From Stenotrophomonas koreensis (GTDB lineage Bacteria; Pseudomonadota; Gammaproteobacteria; Xanthomonadales; Xanthomonadaceae), in assembly GCF_001431525.1 (NCBI RefSeq), contig NZ_LDJH01000031.1:1-64000 (forward strand): DNA of 64,000 nucleotides, given 5' to 3'. This document shows, one piece after another, positions 47,398-57,232 of the stretch. The notes beneath the pieces are model-generated. The model worked only from the letters and a program-made list of their open reading frames with translations, had not been told where the DNA came from and did not search any database. How positions within the stretch are numbered: position 1 is the stretch's first letter; each line of letters opens with the position of its first letter. The position numbers were made by a program, and so were the translations under genes.

Positions 47398-48479
47398 CAG
47401 CGCACCTTCAGCGTGGCCAGGCCGATCAGCACCAGCACCACCGAGATGATCCAGAAGCGCACGATCACCCGCGGCTCCGGCCAGCCCTTCAGCTCGAAGT
47501 GGTGGTGGATCGGTGCCATCCGGAACACGCGCTTGCCGGTCAGCTTGAAGCTGGCCACCTGGATCATCACCGACAGCGTCTCGATCACGAAGATGCCGCC
47601 CATCACCACCAGCACCAGCTCCTGGCGCACGATCACCGCCATCGTGCCGAGCACCGCGCCCAGCGCCAGCGCACCGACATCGCCCATGAACACCATTGCC
47701 GGGTAAGTGTTGAACCACAGAAAGCCCAGCCCTGCACCGGCAATGGCCGCGCTGATGATCACCAGCTCACCGGAACCGGGAATGGAGGGAATCTGCAGGT
47801 AGCGGGCAAACTCGGCATGGCCGGAGGCATAGGCAAACACGCCCAGCGCGCAGGCCACCATCACCGTGGGCATGATCGCCAGCCCGTCCAGGCCGTCGGT
47901 CAGGTTGACCGCATTGGAGAAGCCGACGATCCAGAAATAGGCAATGGCGATGAAGCTCAGCCCGGCCAGCGGCAGCGCGATGGACTTGAACATCGGGATG
48001 TAGAAGGTCAGCGCGGCCGGCACATCGGCGGTCAGATACAGAAACACCGCCGCGGCCAGGCCGAAGATGGACTGCAGCAGGTACTTGTAGCGGGACTTCA
48101 GGCCGTTGGGGTCACGCTTGGCGATCTTGATCCAGTCGTCGTACCAGCCGATCGCGCCAAAGCACAGCATCACCACCAGCACCACCCAGACATAGCGGTT
48201 GCGCAGGTCGCCCCAGAGCAGGGTCGAGATGGTGATCGCCAGCAGGATCAGGCCCCCGCCCATGGTCGGGGTGCCAGCCTTGGAAAAGTGGCTCTTCGGG
48301 CCATCGGTACGGATCGGCTGGCCCTTGAGCTGGGCCAGGCGGGCGATCGCCCACGGCCCCAGCCACAGGCTCAACCCCAGCGCGGTCAGCGCCGCCAGGA
48401 TGCCGCGCAAGGTGATGTAGTTGAACAACCGGAACAGCTCATCGAGCTGCTGCAGCCAACGGGCCAACTCAAGCAACAT
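47397..48479 (-). CDS. mraY: Phospho-MurNAc-pentapeptide translocase MraY
   Basis: 360 residues, ten transmembrane helices. MraY moves phospho-MurNAc-pentapeptide onto undecaprenyl phosphate, making lipid I. The catalytic acidic pair is in G-W-Y-D-D-W-I-K near 111-118, with [14 protein letters not shown] and the His-rich loop [12 protein letters not shown]. The T-P-T-M-G-G motif is near 70-75. Its first codons overlap the end of murF by 11 bases. Confidence 0.98.
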   Translation of the reverse strand: MLLELARWLQQLDELFRLFNYITLRGILAALTALGLSLWLGPWAIARLAQLKGQPIRTDGPKSHFSKAGTPTMGGGLILLAITISTLLWGDLRNRYVWVVLVVMLCFGAIGWYDDWIKIAKRDPNGLKSRYKYLLQSIFGLAAAVFLYLTADVPAALTFYIPMFKSIALPLAGLSFIAIAYFWIVGFSNAVNLTDGLDGLAIMPTVMVACALGVFAYASGHAEFARYLQIPSIPGSGELVIISAAIAGAGLGFLWFNTYPAMVFMGDVGALALGAVLGTMAVIVRQELVLVVMGGIFVIETLSVMIQVASFKLTGKRVFRMAPIHHHFELKGWPEPRVIVRFWIISVVLVLIGLATLKVR

Positions 48480-49863
48480 GATTATTTCCCTCGTCGCGCG
48501 CCAGCAGCGCGCTCACAATCTTGTCCATGGCACTGCCACGCGAGCCCTTGACCAGGCAGCGCGCAGCAGCGGGAAGTTCGGCGGCCAGCGCCGCGGCCAG
48601 TTCGGCATGGCTGGCGAAGTGCCGCCCGCCCTCGCCAAAGGCAGTAGAGGCAGCATCGGCCAGTTCGCCCAGGGTCCACAGCCGGGCCAGGCCGGCGCTG
48701 CGCGCCTGCTCGCCGGCGGCGGCATGCAGTGCGCGCGCCTGCGGGCCGAGCTCGCGCATGTCGCCCAGCACCAGCCAGCCGGGCTGGCCACTGGCGGCCA
48801 GGCTGGCAATGGCTGCGGCCAGCGAACCGGGGTTGGCGTTGTAGCTGTCATCGACCAGCACCGCACCGTTGGCCAGGGTGTGCGCCACCTGGCGCCCGGC
48901 CACCGGCCGGGCCTGGCCCAGGCCTTCGGCGACCTGGGCCAGCGGCACCCCGGCGGCCAGCGCCAGGCTGGCCGCGGCCAGTGCATTGGCCACGTTGTGG
49001 CGGCCCGGCAGGGCCAGCTGCACCTGCGCCTGCCCGGCCGGGGTGACCAGCACGAAGTGGCTGCCGGCGGCATCGGTCTGGATGGCGCGTGCAGTGACCT
49101 CGGCCGGCAGGTCCAGGCCAAAACGCAGCACCCTGCAGCGGGCCGGGATGCCGACACAGTGCTGTTCAAACCACGGGGCAAATGCCTCGTCGGCATTGAT
49201 CACCGCCACCCCGTCGGCCGGCAGCGCACGGTAGATCGCGCCCTTGGTGTCGGCCACGCCGAGCAGGCTGCCCATCCGCTCCAGGTGGGCGGCGGCGATG
49301 TTGTTGACCAGCGCATAGCGCGGCGGCGCGATCACGGTCAGGTATTCAATGTCACCGGGCTTGCCGGCGCCCATCTCGTAGATGGCCCAGTCCGCGTCCT
49401 CTGGCGCGTCGATCACTGCCAGCGGCAGGCCGATCTCGTTGTTGCGGTTGCCCGGCGTCGCGTAGACCTGCCTGCCCTGCACCTGCGCGGCATGGCCCAG
49501 GATTGCGCTGAGCAGGGTCTTGACCGAGGTCTTGCCGTTGGAGCCGGTGATGGCGAACACTTCGGTGCGGCGGTCGGCCTGGATGGCCGCGGCAATCCGC
49601 GCCAGGGCCTGCTCGCTGTTGTCCACCAGCAGCTGCGGCAGCTCGATCGGCAGCAGCCGCTCGACCAGCAGCGCGGCGGCACCGGCCGCCTGCGCGGCAG
49701 CGGCAAATTCATGCCCGTCAAAGCGCTCGCCACGCAGGGCCAGGTACAGGCTACCCGGCACGATCGCACGGCTGTCATTGGACAGGCCATCGATGGCCAC
49801 GTCCTCCCCGTGCAGGCTGCCACCGGCCCAGTGGGCAAGCATCGACAGCGGCGTACGCCTCAT
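48469..49863 (-). CDS. murF: UDP-MurNAc-tripeptide-D-Ala-D-Ala ligase MurF
   Basis: 464 residues from M-R-R-T-P-L, where the ATG overlaps the murE stop (ATGA). MurF adds the D-Ala-D-Ala dipeptide, completing the UDP-MurNAc-pentapeptide. The P-loop is [11 protein letters not shown] near 105-115, the Mur-ligase middle domain has [10 protein letters not shown] and [10 protein letters not shown], and the C-terminal domain has D-D-S-Y-N-A-N-P and V-L-G-D-M-R-E-L-G. Its dipeptide substrate comes from a Ddl enzyme not encoded in this cluster. Confidence 0.97.
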   Translation of the reverse strand: MRRTPLSMLAHWAGGSLHGEDVAIDGLSNDSRAIVPGSLYLALRGERFDGHEFAAAAQAAGAAALLVERLLPIELPQLLVDNSEQALARIAAAIQADRRTEVFAITGSNGKTSVKTLLSAILGHAAQVQGRQVYATPGNRNNEIGLPLAVIDAPEDADWAIYEMGAGKPGDIEYLTVIAPPRYALVNNIAAAHLERMGSLLGVADTKGAIYRALPADGVAVINADEAFAPWFEQHCVGIPARCRVLRFGLDLPAEVTARAIQTDAAGSHFVLVTPAGQAQVQLALPGRHNVANALAAASLALAAGVPLAQVAEGLGQARPVAGRQVAHTLANGAVLVDDSYNANPGSLAAAIASLAASGQPGWLVLGDMRELGPQARALHAAAGEQARSAGLARLWTLGELADAASTAFGEGGRHFASHAELAAALAAELPAAARCLVKGSRGSAMDKIVSALLARDEGNNHVA

Positions 49864-51353
49864 GGCCGCTCTCCGTGGTGGGTGGAAAAATGCAGGTCCA
49901 GGCACTGCTGTGCGACCTGGCTGTCATCAAAGGGATGCTTGACCCCGTTGATTTCCTGATACGGCTCGTGGCCCTTGCCGGCGATCAACACCACATCGCC
50001 GGCGCTGGCCGTGGCAATCGCGCTGTCGATGGCCAGCGCGCGGTCGCGCTGCACGGCCACCGTTTCCGGGCGGGCAAAGCCAGCCAGGATGTCGGCCACG
50101 ATGGCATCGCCGTCCTCGCTGCGCGGGTTGTCATCGGTGACGATGACCCGGTCGGCATGTGCCTCGGCGATGGCGGCCATCTGCGGGCGCTTGCCGGCAT
50201 CGCGGTCACCGCCACAGCCGAACACGCAGGCCAGCAGGCCGTCGACGTGGTCTTCCAGGCTGCTCAGTGCCTGCAGCAGGGCATCGGGGGTATGGGCGTA
50301 ATCGACCACCACGGTCGGCTGACCGGCCTGGCCACCGAGCTTGTTCATGCGCCCGCTGATCGGTCGCAGCTGGCCGAGCAGGCTGGCGATGACGGCCAGT
50401 GGCTGGCCCTGGGCCAGCAGCACCCCAGCCACGGCGAGCAGGTTGTCGACGTTGAAACGGCCCAGCAGCGGCGAGTCCACCGCGGCCTGCTGGCCATCGG
50501 CACGCAGCTGGAAATGCAGCCCGGCACTGTCCATGACGATGTCGGCAGCCTGCAGGCGCGCGCTGGCGGCGCCACGCGAGGACACCCCGACCACGGCCAC
50601 TGCCGGGTCGAGCAGCGCCAGCAGCGTCGGTGCGTAGGCATCGTCCAGGTTGATCACCGCCGCCTTCAGGCCGGGGCGCTGGAACAGCCGCGCCTTGGCC
50701 GCACCGTAGGCGTCCATGCTGCCGTGGTAGTCCAGGTGGTCACGGGTGAGGTTGGTGAACACCGCAATGTCGTAATGCACCGCATCCACCCGGCCCTGGT
50801 CCAGCGCATGCGAGCTGACTTCCATCGCGGTGGCGCTGGCGCCGGCATCGCGCAGCTGCGCCAGCACCTGGTGCATCTGCAACACCAGCGGCGTGGTGAA
50901 CCCGGTCGGCACCACCTGGCCGTACAGGCCAACACCCAGGGTGCCGATCGAACCGGAAGTGATGCCCAGCCGCTGCCAGGCCTGGCCCAGCAACTGCACG
51001 GTGGAGGTCTTGCCGTTGGTGCCGGTGACCCCGACCATCGTCATGCTGCGCGAGGGCTGGCCGTGGAACTGGTCAGCCAGCGCGCCCATGCGCGCGCGCA
51101 GGCCAGGCACGGCAATCGCATCGGCCGGCACCGCGATGCCTTCCGGCGCGGGGTGGTCATACAGGATGGCCACCGCGCCGTTGGCACGGGCCTGCTGGAC
51201 AAAATTCAGCCCGTGCGCGCCGAAACCTGCCACGCAGACAAAGGCATCCCCGGGGCGCACGTCGCGGCTGTCCAGTACCAGGCCAGACACGGCAATATCG
51301 CCAACGTCGGCGATATCGGGCAGCAGCCGGGCCAGCGCCAGTGTGCGGCTCAT
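49860..51353 (-). CDS. murE: UDP-MurNAc-L-Ala-D-Glu: meso-diaminopimelate ligase MurE
   Basis: 497 residues. MurE adds the third residue of the stem peptide. The P-loop is [11 protein letters not shown] near 108-118, the substrate region has [11 protein letters not shown] near 175-185, and the specificity loop is D-D-N-P-R-S-E-D, the D-N-P-R motif that selects meso-diaminopimelate rather than lysine. It overlaps ftsI and murF by four bases each. The substrate dipeptide would come from the MurD step, absent from this cluster. Confidence 0.97.
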   Translation of the reverse strand: MSRTLALARLLPDIADVGDIAVSGLVLDSRDVRPGDAFVCVAGFGAHGLNFVQQARANGAVAILYDHPAPEGIAVPADAIAVPGLRARMGALADQFHGQPSRSMTMVGVTGTNGKTSTVQLLGQAWQRLGITSGSIGTLGVGLYGQVVPTGFTTPLVLQMHQVLAQLRDAGASATAMEVSSHALDQGRVDAVHYDIAVFTNLTRDHLDYHGSMDAYGAAKARLFQRPGLKAAVINLDDAYAPTLLALLDPAVAVVGVSSRGAASARLQAADIVMDSAGLHFQLRADGQQAAVDSPLLGRFNVDNLLAVAGVLLAQGQPLAVIASLLGQLRPISGRMNKLGGQAGQPTVVVDYAHTPDALLQALSSLEDHVDGLLACVFGCGGDRDAGKRPQMAAIAEAHADRVIVTDDNPRSEDGDAIVADILAGFARPETVAVQRDRALAIDSAIATASAGDVVLIAGKGHEPYQEINGVKHPFDDSQVAQQCLDLHFSTHHGERP

Positions 51354-53188
51354 GGGATCGCCCCTTCGGGCAAGGCCTGCGGCAGCACCGCATCCAGCTC
51401 GGCCCCGGCATCGGGCACCAGGGCCGGATCCGGCGCCGCCGGCAGCACGCTGGCGCTATGGCCGAGCTTGCCGTCGGCCTGGGCGGCCAGCCAGGCATCG
51501 ATATTGTCGGGGGGAACATCCATCAGCCGCAGCGCGCCTTCCATCACATGGTGGAATACCGGCGCGGCCACCAGGCCGCCGTAATACGAGCTGCCCTGGG
51601 GATCATTGATGACAATCACAGTCGCGAATCGAGGGTTGGATGCCGGCACCAGGCCGGCAAACAGGGAATTGTAACGGCCGCGCACATAGCCGCCCGGACC
51701 GGCTTTACGTGCCGTTCCGGTTTTACCGGCCACGTGGTAGCCGAGGATGCCGGCCTGCTTGGCACCGCCGTTGGTAACCACGGTCTGCATCATCTGCACC
51801 ACCTGGTTGGCAACCTCACGGTCCACCACCTGGCGCACGTTGCGTTCGGCAGCGCTCTGGCCACGGATGAAGGTTGGCGACACCAGCTGGCCACCATTGC
51901 CCAGCGTGGCAAAGGCCTGCGCCATCTGCAGCGGGGTCACGTTAAGGCCATAGCCGTAGGACATGGTGGTCTTGGTGCTGCCATACCAGTTCGGGGTGCC
52001 CGGCACCGGCACCACCCCGGCCGACTCGCCCGGAAAACCACTGCCCGGCAGCTGGCCATAGCCGAACTGGCGCACGCTGTCATAGAAAACCCGGTCCGGC
52101 ATCTGGGCGGCGATCTTGGCCGAACCGATGTTGGACGAACGGGTGATCACCCCGGTGGTGGTCAGCACACCGTTGTTGCGCGGCACGTCACGGATGGTGT
52201 AACGCCCCACCGCCATGTAGCCGGGGTTGGTATCAAAGACCGTCTCGGGCGTGACCACACCGGCCTGCAGCGCCGCGGCCACGGTCAACGGCTTCATCGT
52301 CGAGCCGGGTTCGACCAGATCGGTGACGGCGCGGTTGCGCCGGGCATCCGGGCTGGCACTGCCCACCGCGTTGGGGTTGTAGGTGGGCAGGTTGGCCATC
52401 GCCAGCACCTCGCCGGTGGCCACGTCCATCACCACCACCGAGCCACCGGCGGCCTTGTTCTGGGTCACCGCATTGCGCAGCTCGCGCATGGCCAGGAACT
52501 GGATGCGGCGGTCGATGCTCAGGGTCAGGTCACGCCCCGGTTCAGCCGCACGCACCAGGTCGATGCTCTCGACAATCGCGCCCTTGCGGTCGCGGATGAC
52601 CTTCTTGGCACCGGGCTTGCCGCTGAGCCATTCATCAAAGGCCAGCTCCAGACCTTCCTGGCCCTGGTCATCGATATTGGTAAAGCCCAGCACATGCGCC
52701 AGCGCCTCGCCCTGCGGGTAATACCGCCGGAACTCGCGCTGGGAGAACACGCCGGGGATCTTCAGGTCCAGCACGCGCTGCGCCTGGTCCGGGTTGATCC
52801 GGCGGCGCACGTACATGAACTCCTTGTCCGCCTTCTGCGCCAGGCGCTGGGTCAGCTCCTCGTGAGAAAGCGCCAGGGCCTGGGCCAGTTCGCCGATCCG
52901 CTCCGGATGCAGCAGCAGCTCTTTCGGGTTGACCCAGATCGAGGCCACCGGGGTGGACACGGCCACCGGCTCGCCGTTGCGGTCGGTGATCATCCCGCGC
53001 GAGGTCGGAATCGGCACCTCACGCAGGAAACGCGCCTCGCCCTGGCGCTGGTAGAAGGCGTTGTTGACCAGCTGGACATAGGCCGCGCGGGCCACCAGGC
53101 TGACCGCACACAGGCCCAGAACCGAACCAACCAGCAGCAGTCGCCCGCGCTGGTTGAAGACCCGTCCCTTGTGCTTGCGTCCGCTCAT
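51350..53188 (-). CDS. ftsI: Septal transpeptidase FtsI (PBP3)
   Basis: 612 residues. A short basic cytosolic tail and one transmembrane helix (about 17-38) anchor the protein. The dimerisation domain spans about 55-220 and includes R-G-M-I-T-D-R-N-G and R-R-Y-Y-P-Q-G. The transpeptidase domain has S-x-x-K at Ser296-Lys299 (G-S-T-M-K-P), S-x-N at Ser351-Asn353 and K-T-G at 489-491, all intact. It cross-links septal peptidoglycan with FtsW and is the target of aztreonam-type beta-lactams. It overlaps ftsL and murE by four bases each. Confidence 0.97.
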   Translation of the reverse strand: MSGRKHKGRVFNQRGRLLLVGSVLGLCAVSLVARAAYVQLVNNAFYQRQGEARFLREVPIPTSRGMITDRNGEPVAVSTPVASIWVNPKELLLHPERIGELAQALALSHEELTQRLAQKADKEFMYVRRRINPDQAQRVLDLKIPGVFSQREFRRYYPQGEALAHVLGFTNIDDQGQEGLELAFDEWLSGKPGAKKVIRDRKGAIVESIDLVRAAEPGRDLTLSIDRRIQFLAMRELRNAVTQNKAAGGSVVVMDVATGEVLAMANLPTYNPNAVGSASPDARRNRAVTDLVEPGSTMKPLTVAAALQAGVVTPETVFDTNPGYMAVGRYTIRDVPRNNGVLTTTGVITRSSNIGSAKIAAQMPDRVFYDSVRQFGYGQLPGSGFPGESAGVVPVPGTPNWYGSTKTTMSYGYGLNVTPLQMAQAFATLGNGGQLVSPTFIRGQSAAERNVRQVVDREVANQVVQMMQTVVTNGGAKQAGILGYHVAGKTGTARKAGPGGYVRGRYNSLFAGLVPASNPRFATVIVINDPQGSSYYGGLVAAPVFHHVMEGALRLMDVPPDNIDAWLAAQADGKLGHSASVLPAAPDPALVPDAGAELDAVLPQALPEGAIP

Positions 53189-53448
53189 TGGCGCACCACC
53201 ACGATGTCGGCCGCCTCGGGAAATTTCATCCCGAGCCGGGTGCGAGCCAAGTGGTCCACGCGCCCGGCCTGGGTCAACGTGGCCTGTTCCAGCTGCAGGC
53301 GGCCAAACTCGATGTTCAGCTCATCGCGCTGCTGCTCCAGCCGCGACAACTCGACAAACAACTGGCGATGCTGGTGCCGCTTGTGCACCACGGCCACCGC
53401 CGAAGCGATGGTGGCAACCAGCAGGATCACCAGCAGCAGGCGGGCCAT
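53185..53448 (-). CDS. ftsL: Cell division protein FtsL
   Basis: 87 residues. A transmembrane helix (about 3-20) is followed by a coiled coil (about 28-68: L-F-V-E-L-S-R-L-E-Q-Q-R-D-E-L-N-I-E-F-G-R-L-Q-L-E) and the conserved A-R-T-R-L-G-M-K-F-P near 68-77. FtsL joins FtsB and FtsQ and activates FtsWI. It shares one base with the end of rsmH and overlaps ftsI by four bases. Confidence 0.95.
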   Translation of the reverse strand: MARLLLVILLVATIASAVAVVHKRHQHRQLFVELSRLEQQRDELNIEFGRLQLEQATLTQAGRVDHLARTRLGMKFPEAADIVVVRQ

Positions 53449-54410
53449 CAGCGTACCCCCACCTTTTGTGCCACGCGCAGCACGGCGCTGCGCGAACGCG
53501 GATTGGCAGCCAACTCGGCCTCGTCGGCCTTGATCGCACCGCCAATCAATTCCAGGGTCGGCACGAAACCGGACTCCACCGGCATCCGGCGGTTGCCCGG
53601 CGGTGCCTTGGCCAGCTTGTTGAAGTACTGCTTGACGATGCGGTCTTCCAGCGAATGGAAGCTGATCACCGCCAGCCGGCCACCGGGCTTGAGCCGGGCC
53701 ACGGCTGCTTCCAGCCCGGCTTCCAGATCGGCCAGCTCGCGGTTGATGTGGATGCGGATGGCCTGGAAGCTGCGCGTGGCCGGGTTGGACTTGTCCTTGC
53801 CGCGCGGCACCACCTGGTTGATCAGCTCGGCCAGCTGCGCGGTGCGGGTCAGCGGGGTCTTCTCGCGCTGGGCCACGATCGCACGGGCGATCTTGCGGCT
53901 GGCACGCTCCTCACCGTAGTGCCACAGCACGTCGGCAATTTCAGCATCGCTGGCGGTGGCCAGCCACTGCGCGGCACTGACGCCGGACTCCGGGTCCATG
54001 CGCATGTCCAGCGGGCCATCCTTGCCGAAGGAGAAGCCGCGCTCGGCCACGTCCAGCTGCGGCGAGGACACCCCCAGGTCGAACAGCACGCCATCCAGCC
54101 CGCCGGCCGTTTCCGGCCAGGCCAGCAGGTCGGCGAAGGAGCCGCGGAAGATCGCCACGCGCGGGTCGGGAGCGAAATCGCGCTCGGCAACCGCAATCGC
54201 CTCCGGATCCTTGTCCATGACCAACAGCCGACCCTGCGGCCCGAGCAGGCGCAGCACGCCCCCGGCATGCCCGCCACGCCCGAACGTGCCGTCCAGGTAA
54301 GTTCCATTTTCGATCACCCTCAGGCCGTCAAGGACCTGGGCGTAGAGCACCGGCAGATGTTGTGCCGGCGGCTGCGCCGAAGGGTGACCGGTGTGCGGTT
54401 GCTCACGCAT
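53448..54410 (-). CDS. rsmH: 16S rRNA m4C1402 methyltransferase RsmH
   Basis: 320 residues from ATG at 54410, which has AGGGGG upstream; a GTG at 54428, overlapping the mraZ stop, would add six residues. RsmH (MraW) methylates N4 of C1402 in 16S rRNA. Motifs: H-L-P-V-L near the start, the SAM loop D-G-T-F-G-R-G-G-H near 40-48, [10 protein letters not shown] near 108-117, G-P-L-D-M-R-M-D and the C-terminal [11 protein letters not shown]. RsmI, which adds the 2'-O-methyl on the same nucleotide, is encoded 3.5 kb away in this window. Confidence 0.96.
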   Translation of the reverse strand: MREQPHTGHPSAQPPAQHLPVLYAQVLDGLRVIENGTYLDGTFGRGGHAGGVLRLLGPQGRLLVMDKDPEAIAVAERDFAPDPRVAIFRGSFADLLAWPETAGGLDGVLFDLGVSSPQLDVAERGFSFGKDGPLDMRMDPESGVSAAQWLATASDAEIADVLWHYGEERASRKIARAIVAQREKTPLTRTAQLAELINQVVPRGKDKSNPATRSFQAIRIHINRELADLEAGLEAAVARLKPGGRLAVISFHSLEDRIVKQYFNKLAKAPPGNRRMPVESGFVPTLELIGGAIKADEAELAANPRSRSAVLRVAQKVGVR

Positions 54411-54424
54411 CCCGGCCCCCTGGC

Positions 54425-54871
54425 TCACAGTCTCAGGTCGAGCAGGTCATCGCCCAGATCGCTGTCATCCAGCGTCTGTGCGATCAGCGCGCGATGCGCC
54501 TGCTCGCTCCACAGTTCAAATTTGTCGCCCATTCCCATCAGCACCGCTTTCTTTTCGATGCCCACCGCACTGCGGTGGCTGGGGGGCAGCGTGATACGAC
54601 CATTGCCGTCCAGCTCCAGGTGCGCCGCCGAACCCACCAGCTTCTGCTGCAGGGTGCGTACGGTCTTGCTCATGTTCGGGCGGGCCAGCAGATCGTCACG
54701 CACCTTCTCCCACGCTGCGGGCCGGTACAGCCACAGGCAACCGTGCTCGAACGGGTTGTAGGTCAGCACCAGGCGGTTGCCACAGGCTGACGACACCAGG
54801 TCGCGCTGCGCGGTCGGAACCGTCATGCGCCCCTTGTCGTCAACAGTGATGGCCGTCTCACCCTGGAACAC
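54425..54871 (-). CDS. mraZ: Transcriptional regulator MraZ
   Basis: 148 residues from a GTG at 54871, giving [15 protein letters not shown], the usual family start; GTG at 54886 would add five residues. Two SpoVT/AbrB-like half-domains are visible, each with the D-x-K/N-G-R core (D-D-K-G-R near 11 and D-G-N-G-R near 92). MraZ represses the dcw promoter by binding TGGG-type repeats, several of which lie just upstream. It is the first gene of the cluster, followed by rsmH after 14 bases. Confidence 0.93.
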   Translation of the reverse strand: MFQGETAITVDDKGRMTVPTAQRDLVSSACGNRLVLTYNPFEHGCLWLYRPAAWEKVRDDLLARPNMSKTVRTLQQKLVGSAAHLELDGNGRITLPPSHRSAVGIEKKAVLMGMGDKFELWSEQAHRALIAQTLDDSDLGDDLLDLRL

Positions 54872-54912
54872 GATCGCTGTACCCACCCATGTTTTTTTCA
54901 GTGAATTATTGA

Positions 54913-54983
54913 ACCACGAAAACCCACAAAAAACCCGAAATTCCCGCTTGAGCCCACCTTAGCAGCGCCGCCCCCCTTGTCAA
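54913..54983 (-). promoter_or_regulatory. dcw operon promoter with MraZ operator repeats
   Basis: Read on the minus strand, TTGACA (54978-54983) is followed after 16 bases by TAAGGT (54956-54961), a plausible -35/-10 pair. Four to five TGGG/CGGG units then follow, spaced about one helical turn apart: 54953-54956, 54943-54946, 54934-54937, 54923-54926 and a partial TGG at 54914-54916. Such repeats are the known binding pattern of MraZ, so autorepression is inferred. Confidence 0.75.
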
Positions 54984-54987
54984 CAAC

Positions 54988-55002
54988 TTTTCCCAGGGAA
55001 AA
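54988..55002. promoter_or_regulatory. Perfect palindrome upstream of the dcw promoter
   Basis: TTTTCCC-A-GGGAAAA is a 7-bp inverted repeat around one base, five bases upstream of the -35 box. It has operator geometry, and a partial CTTTCCC copy follows at 55006-55012. The binding protein is unknown. Confidence 0.5.
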
Positions 55003-55197
55003 TCACTTTCCCGATCAATGATTTGCAACAATCTTTAGAGACTTGTTCAAAGCTTATCCACAAGTCGCTGTTTCGCCTGAGCTTTCTAAATTTCACAGGT
55101 GTTCAGCACCATGCAGACGGGGTGAAGGAAGCCGCCGCAGCCAACGCCCGCCCAGCCAGCGCTGGCCGGCTACTGCGCAAACCGCCACACTTTGCCG
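55003..55197. other. A/T-richer region between dcw promoter and the NRDE gene, with a DnaA box
   Basis: Together with the promoter region this forms a gene-free stretch of about 325 bases. It is A/T-rich by local standards up to about 55100. It contains a perfect DnaA box, TTATCCACA, at 55054-55062. Only one box is clear, so this is not an origin; DnaA could link division-gene expression to replication. The right third is GC-rich and holds the start region of the NRDE gene without a strong ribosome binding site. Confidence 0.5.
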
Positions 55198-55986
55198 ATG
55201 TGTGTTCTTGCATTGGCCTGGCAGGCCCATCCGCGCTGGCGGCTGTTGCTGATCGGCAACCGCGATGAGTTCCATGACCGCCCCACGGCCGCCTCGGCGC
55301 CGTGGGCCGACGCGCCGTTGCTGGGCGGGCGCGACCTGCGCGCCGGCGGCAGCTGGCTGGCCACCGATGGCCGCGGGCGGCTGGCCGTACTGACCAATGT
55401 CCGCGACCCGCAGGCACGCCAGGACGGCCCGTCGCGCGGCGCGCTGGTGGCCGCCTACCTGCAGGCCGGGGCCAGCGCGGACGAGCATGCCGCTGCGCTG
55501 GCCAGCCAGGCCCACCAGTACCCACCCTTCAACCTGCTGCTGGCCGATGCCGGCGATTGCCGCTATCTGGGCAACCACCCGCCGCAGCGGCAGGCACTGG
55601 CCAGCGGCATCCACGCACTGTCCAACGCCCGGCTCAACAGCCGCTGGCCCAAGAGCGAGCACCTGCGCCTTGCCCTGCAGCAGTGGCTGCAGCAGGGACA
55701 GGACAGCCTGGACACGCTGTGGCAGGCGCTGGCCGATGAGCGACAGCCCGACGATGCACAGCTGCCTGACACCGGCGTGGGCATGCCGCGTGAGCGCAGC
55801 CTGGCCCCGGTATTCCTCCGCGGACGCGACTACGGCACCCGTGCCAGCACCATCGTGGGCATCGACCAGAGCGGTGCCGGCTTCCTGATCGAACGCCGGT
55901 TTGCCGCCGATGGCGTGCCCGCCGGTCAGGACCACTGGCTCTTCGATGGCCAGGGCCAGTTTGTCGCCACCAGCGTCGCAGGATGA
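55198..55986 (+). CDS. NRDE (TANGO2) family protein
   Basis: 262 residues from M-C-V-L-A-L-A-W-Q. The family-defining Asn-Arg-Asp-Glu is at 21-24 in L-I-G-N-R-D-E-F-H-D-R-P-T, preceded by the N-terminal Cys2, which suggests an Ntn-hydrolase-type fold (Cys exposed after Met removal). Other conserved parts are G-G-R-D-L-x-A-G-G-S-W near 45-55, L-T-N-V-R-D, H-A-L-S-N-A and the ending T-R-A-S-T-I-V-G-I-D. TANGO2 homologues are linked to haem and lipid handling in eukaryotes; the bacterial role is unclear. Its stop lies in the A-run of the rnpB terminator. Confidence 0.9.
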   Translation: MCVLALAWQAHPRWRLLLIGNRDEFHDRPTAASAPWADAPLLGGRDLRAGGSWLATDGRGRLAVLTNVRDPQARQDGPSRGALVAAYLQAGASADEHAAALASQAHQYPPFNLLLADAGDCRYLGNHPPQRQALASGIHALSNARLNSRWPKSEHLRLALQQWLQQGQDSLDTLWQALADERQPDDAQLPDTGVGMPRERSLAPVFLRGRDYGTRASTIVGIDQSGAGFLIERRFAADGVPAGQDHWLFDGQGQFVATSVAG

Positions 55987-56014
55987 AAAAACGCCCTGTC
56001 GTGACGACAGGGCG
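55985..56014 (-). terminator. Rho-independent terminator of rnpB
   Basis: On the minus strand CGCCCTGTCG-TCA-CGACAGGGCG is followed by TTTTTT, 12 bases after the mature rnpB end. It overlaps the last two bases of the convergent NRDE gene. Confidence 0.92.
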
Positions 56015-56025
56015 CTGTGGGTCAG

Positions 56026-56380
56026 GAGGCGGAGCCGGCCGATAAGCCGGGTTCTGTCGTGGACAGTCATTCCTCTAGGCGGCACGTCACCGTGCCGCTC
56101 AAGCAACCTACCCGGATCCAGCGCGGGCCACGCCAATGGATCCCTATTTGGTCTTGCTCCAGGTGGGGTTTGCCGTGCCGGTCTGTTGCCAGACTCGCGG
56201 TGCGCTCTTACCGCACCATTTCACCCTTGCCGGCTCCTCGAAAGGAACGTAGGCGGTATCTTTCTGTTGCACTTTCCGTCGGCTTGCGCCGCCCAGGCGT
56301 TACCTGGCACCTTGCCCTGTGGAGCCCGGACTTTCCTCGGCACCCGCAAGGGGTGACGCGACTGTCTGGCCGACTCCGCC
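56026..56380 (-). ncRNA. rnpB: RNase P RNA (M1 RNA)
   Basis: About 355 bases, the catalytic subunit of RNase P, which matures tRNA 5' ends. The first 13 bases (from 56380) pair with the last 13 (56028-56040) as helix P1, with one G-U. Conserved core segments are clear on the minus strand: GAGGAAAGTCCGGGCTCCAC, ACAGAAAGATACCGCC, GGTAAGAGCGCACCG and the 3' block AGAACCCGGCTTATCGGCC. It is bacterial type A. The exact 3' end may extend a few bases past P1. Confidence 0.95.
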
Positions 56381-56426
56381 AGCGCGCATTGTCGCATGTC
56401 GCATGCCAGCGTGCCTGTCCGCTGCC

Positions 56427-57158
56427 TCAATCCGCCGCTTGTGACAACTGCGCCCATGTCACCGGAACCATCATGGCTTCATGTTGCTGCGTGCCAGCGG
56501 ATGAATGCCGCTTCCAGATCACCCTCAATGCCTTGCCCGGTATGGCCCTGGCCAGCTGGACATGAAAACCGCTGATACTGGCCACACGGACACCATCAAT
56601 GGACAACAACTGATCCAACGGCTTGAGCCCAGCCTGCTGTGCCGGCCCTTGCGGATGCAGGCTGTCCACCTGGGGCACCCCGAAGGGCATGAAGACAATG
56701 CCCAGCACCAACCGCCGAGGGTTGTCCATCCAGGCATCATCCAGACGCTGCAGTGCCACCTCTTCCAGCAATTCCGCCAGTACATGGGCATCACTGCGAT
56801 CAAGCGTCGACCACAACGCCATCTCGTACTCACAATGAGCCACCGATAATGGCACGGTGGTTTCCGGATCCAGCCCCGGCAGCGATTGGCTACGGCGATC
56901 AGGCTCAAGCAACTGCTGAACGGCGCGCTCCCACGCGGCGGCCTGCTGCGGATGGCGTTGCAGACACGACACATGGACCCATGCCGCACGGTGAGCGAAC
57001 CTGGTCAGTGGATCGGCATCGGCGAATTTGGCCGACAGATCGACAACAGGCTCTTCGGCTGACCGTGCCAGCGACAAGGGCGACAGGGTCAGGCCCAGCA
57101 TCAATGACAGCTGGATACCGCGTGCCAGCAACGGGCCGATCAGATTCCGCATCGACAT
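56427..57158 (-). CDS. Secreted PDZ-domain protein
   Basis: 243 residues; AGGA lies before the ATG at 57158. A signal peptide ends about residue 34 (L-A-R-S-A). Residues 40-150 are helical with Cys residues (H-V-S-C-L-Q-R; A-H-C-E-Y-E). A PDZ domain occupies about 160-235: F-G-V-P-Q-V-D-S-L-H-P-Q-G-P-A-Q-Q-A-G-L-K-P-L-D-Q-L-L-S-I-D-G-V. No protease domain is present, so it is a periplasmic adaptor or sensor rather than an enzyme. Its base composition is less GC-rich than neighbours in wobble positions. It lies upstream of rnpB on the same strand. Confidence 0.8.
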   Translation of the reverse strand: MSMRNLIGPLLARGIQLSLMLGLTLSPLSLARSAEEPVVDLSAKFADADPLTRFAHRAAWVHVSCLQRHPQQAAAWERAVQQLLEPDRRSQSLPGLDPETTVPLSVAHCEYEMALWSTLDRSDAHVLAELLEEVALQRLDDAWMDNPRRLVLGIVFMPFGVPQVDSLHPQGPAQQAGLKPLDQLLSIDGVRVASISGFHVQLARAIPGKALRVIWKRHSSAGTQQHEAMMVPVTWAQLSQAAD

Positions 57159-57232
57159 ATCAACTTCCTTGTGAGCCAGATCGCGTGTGATCACACACAG
57201 TCTGCACAAACGCGGCAGCCACTACCGTGCAC

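Noticed and set aside
55003-55100. Possible replication origin (DnaA box in A/T-richer DNA)
   Set aside because: Only one clear DnaA box and no dnaA, dnaN, gidA or parAB genes nearby.
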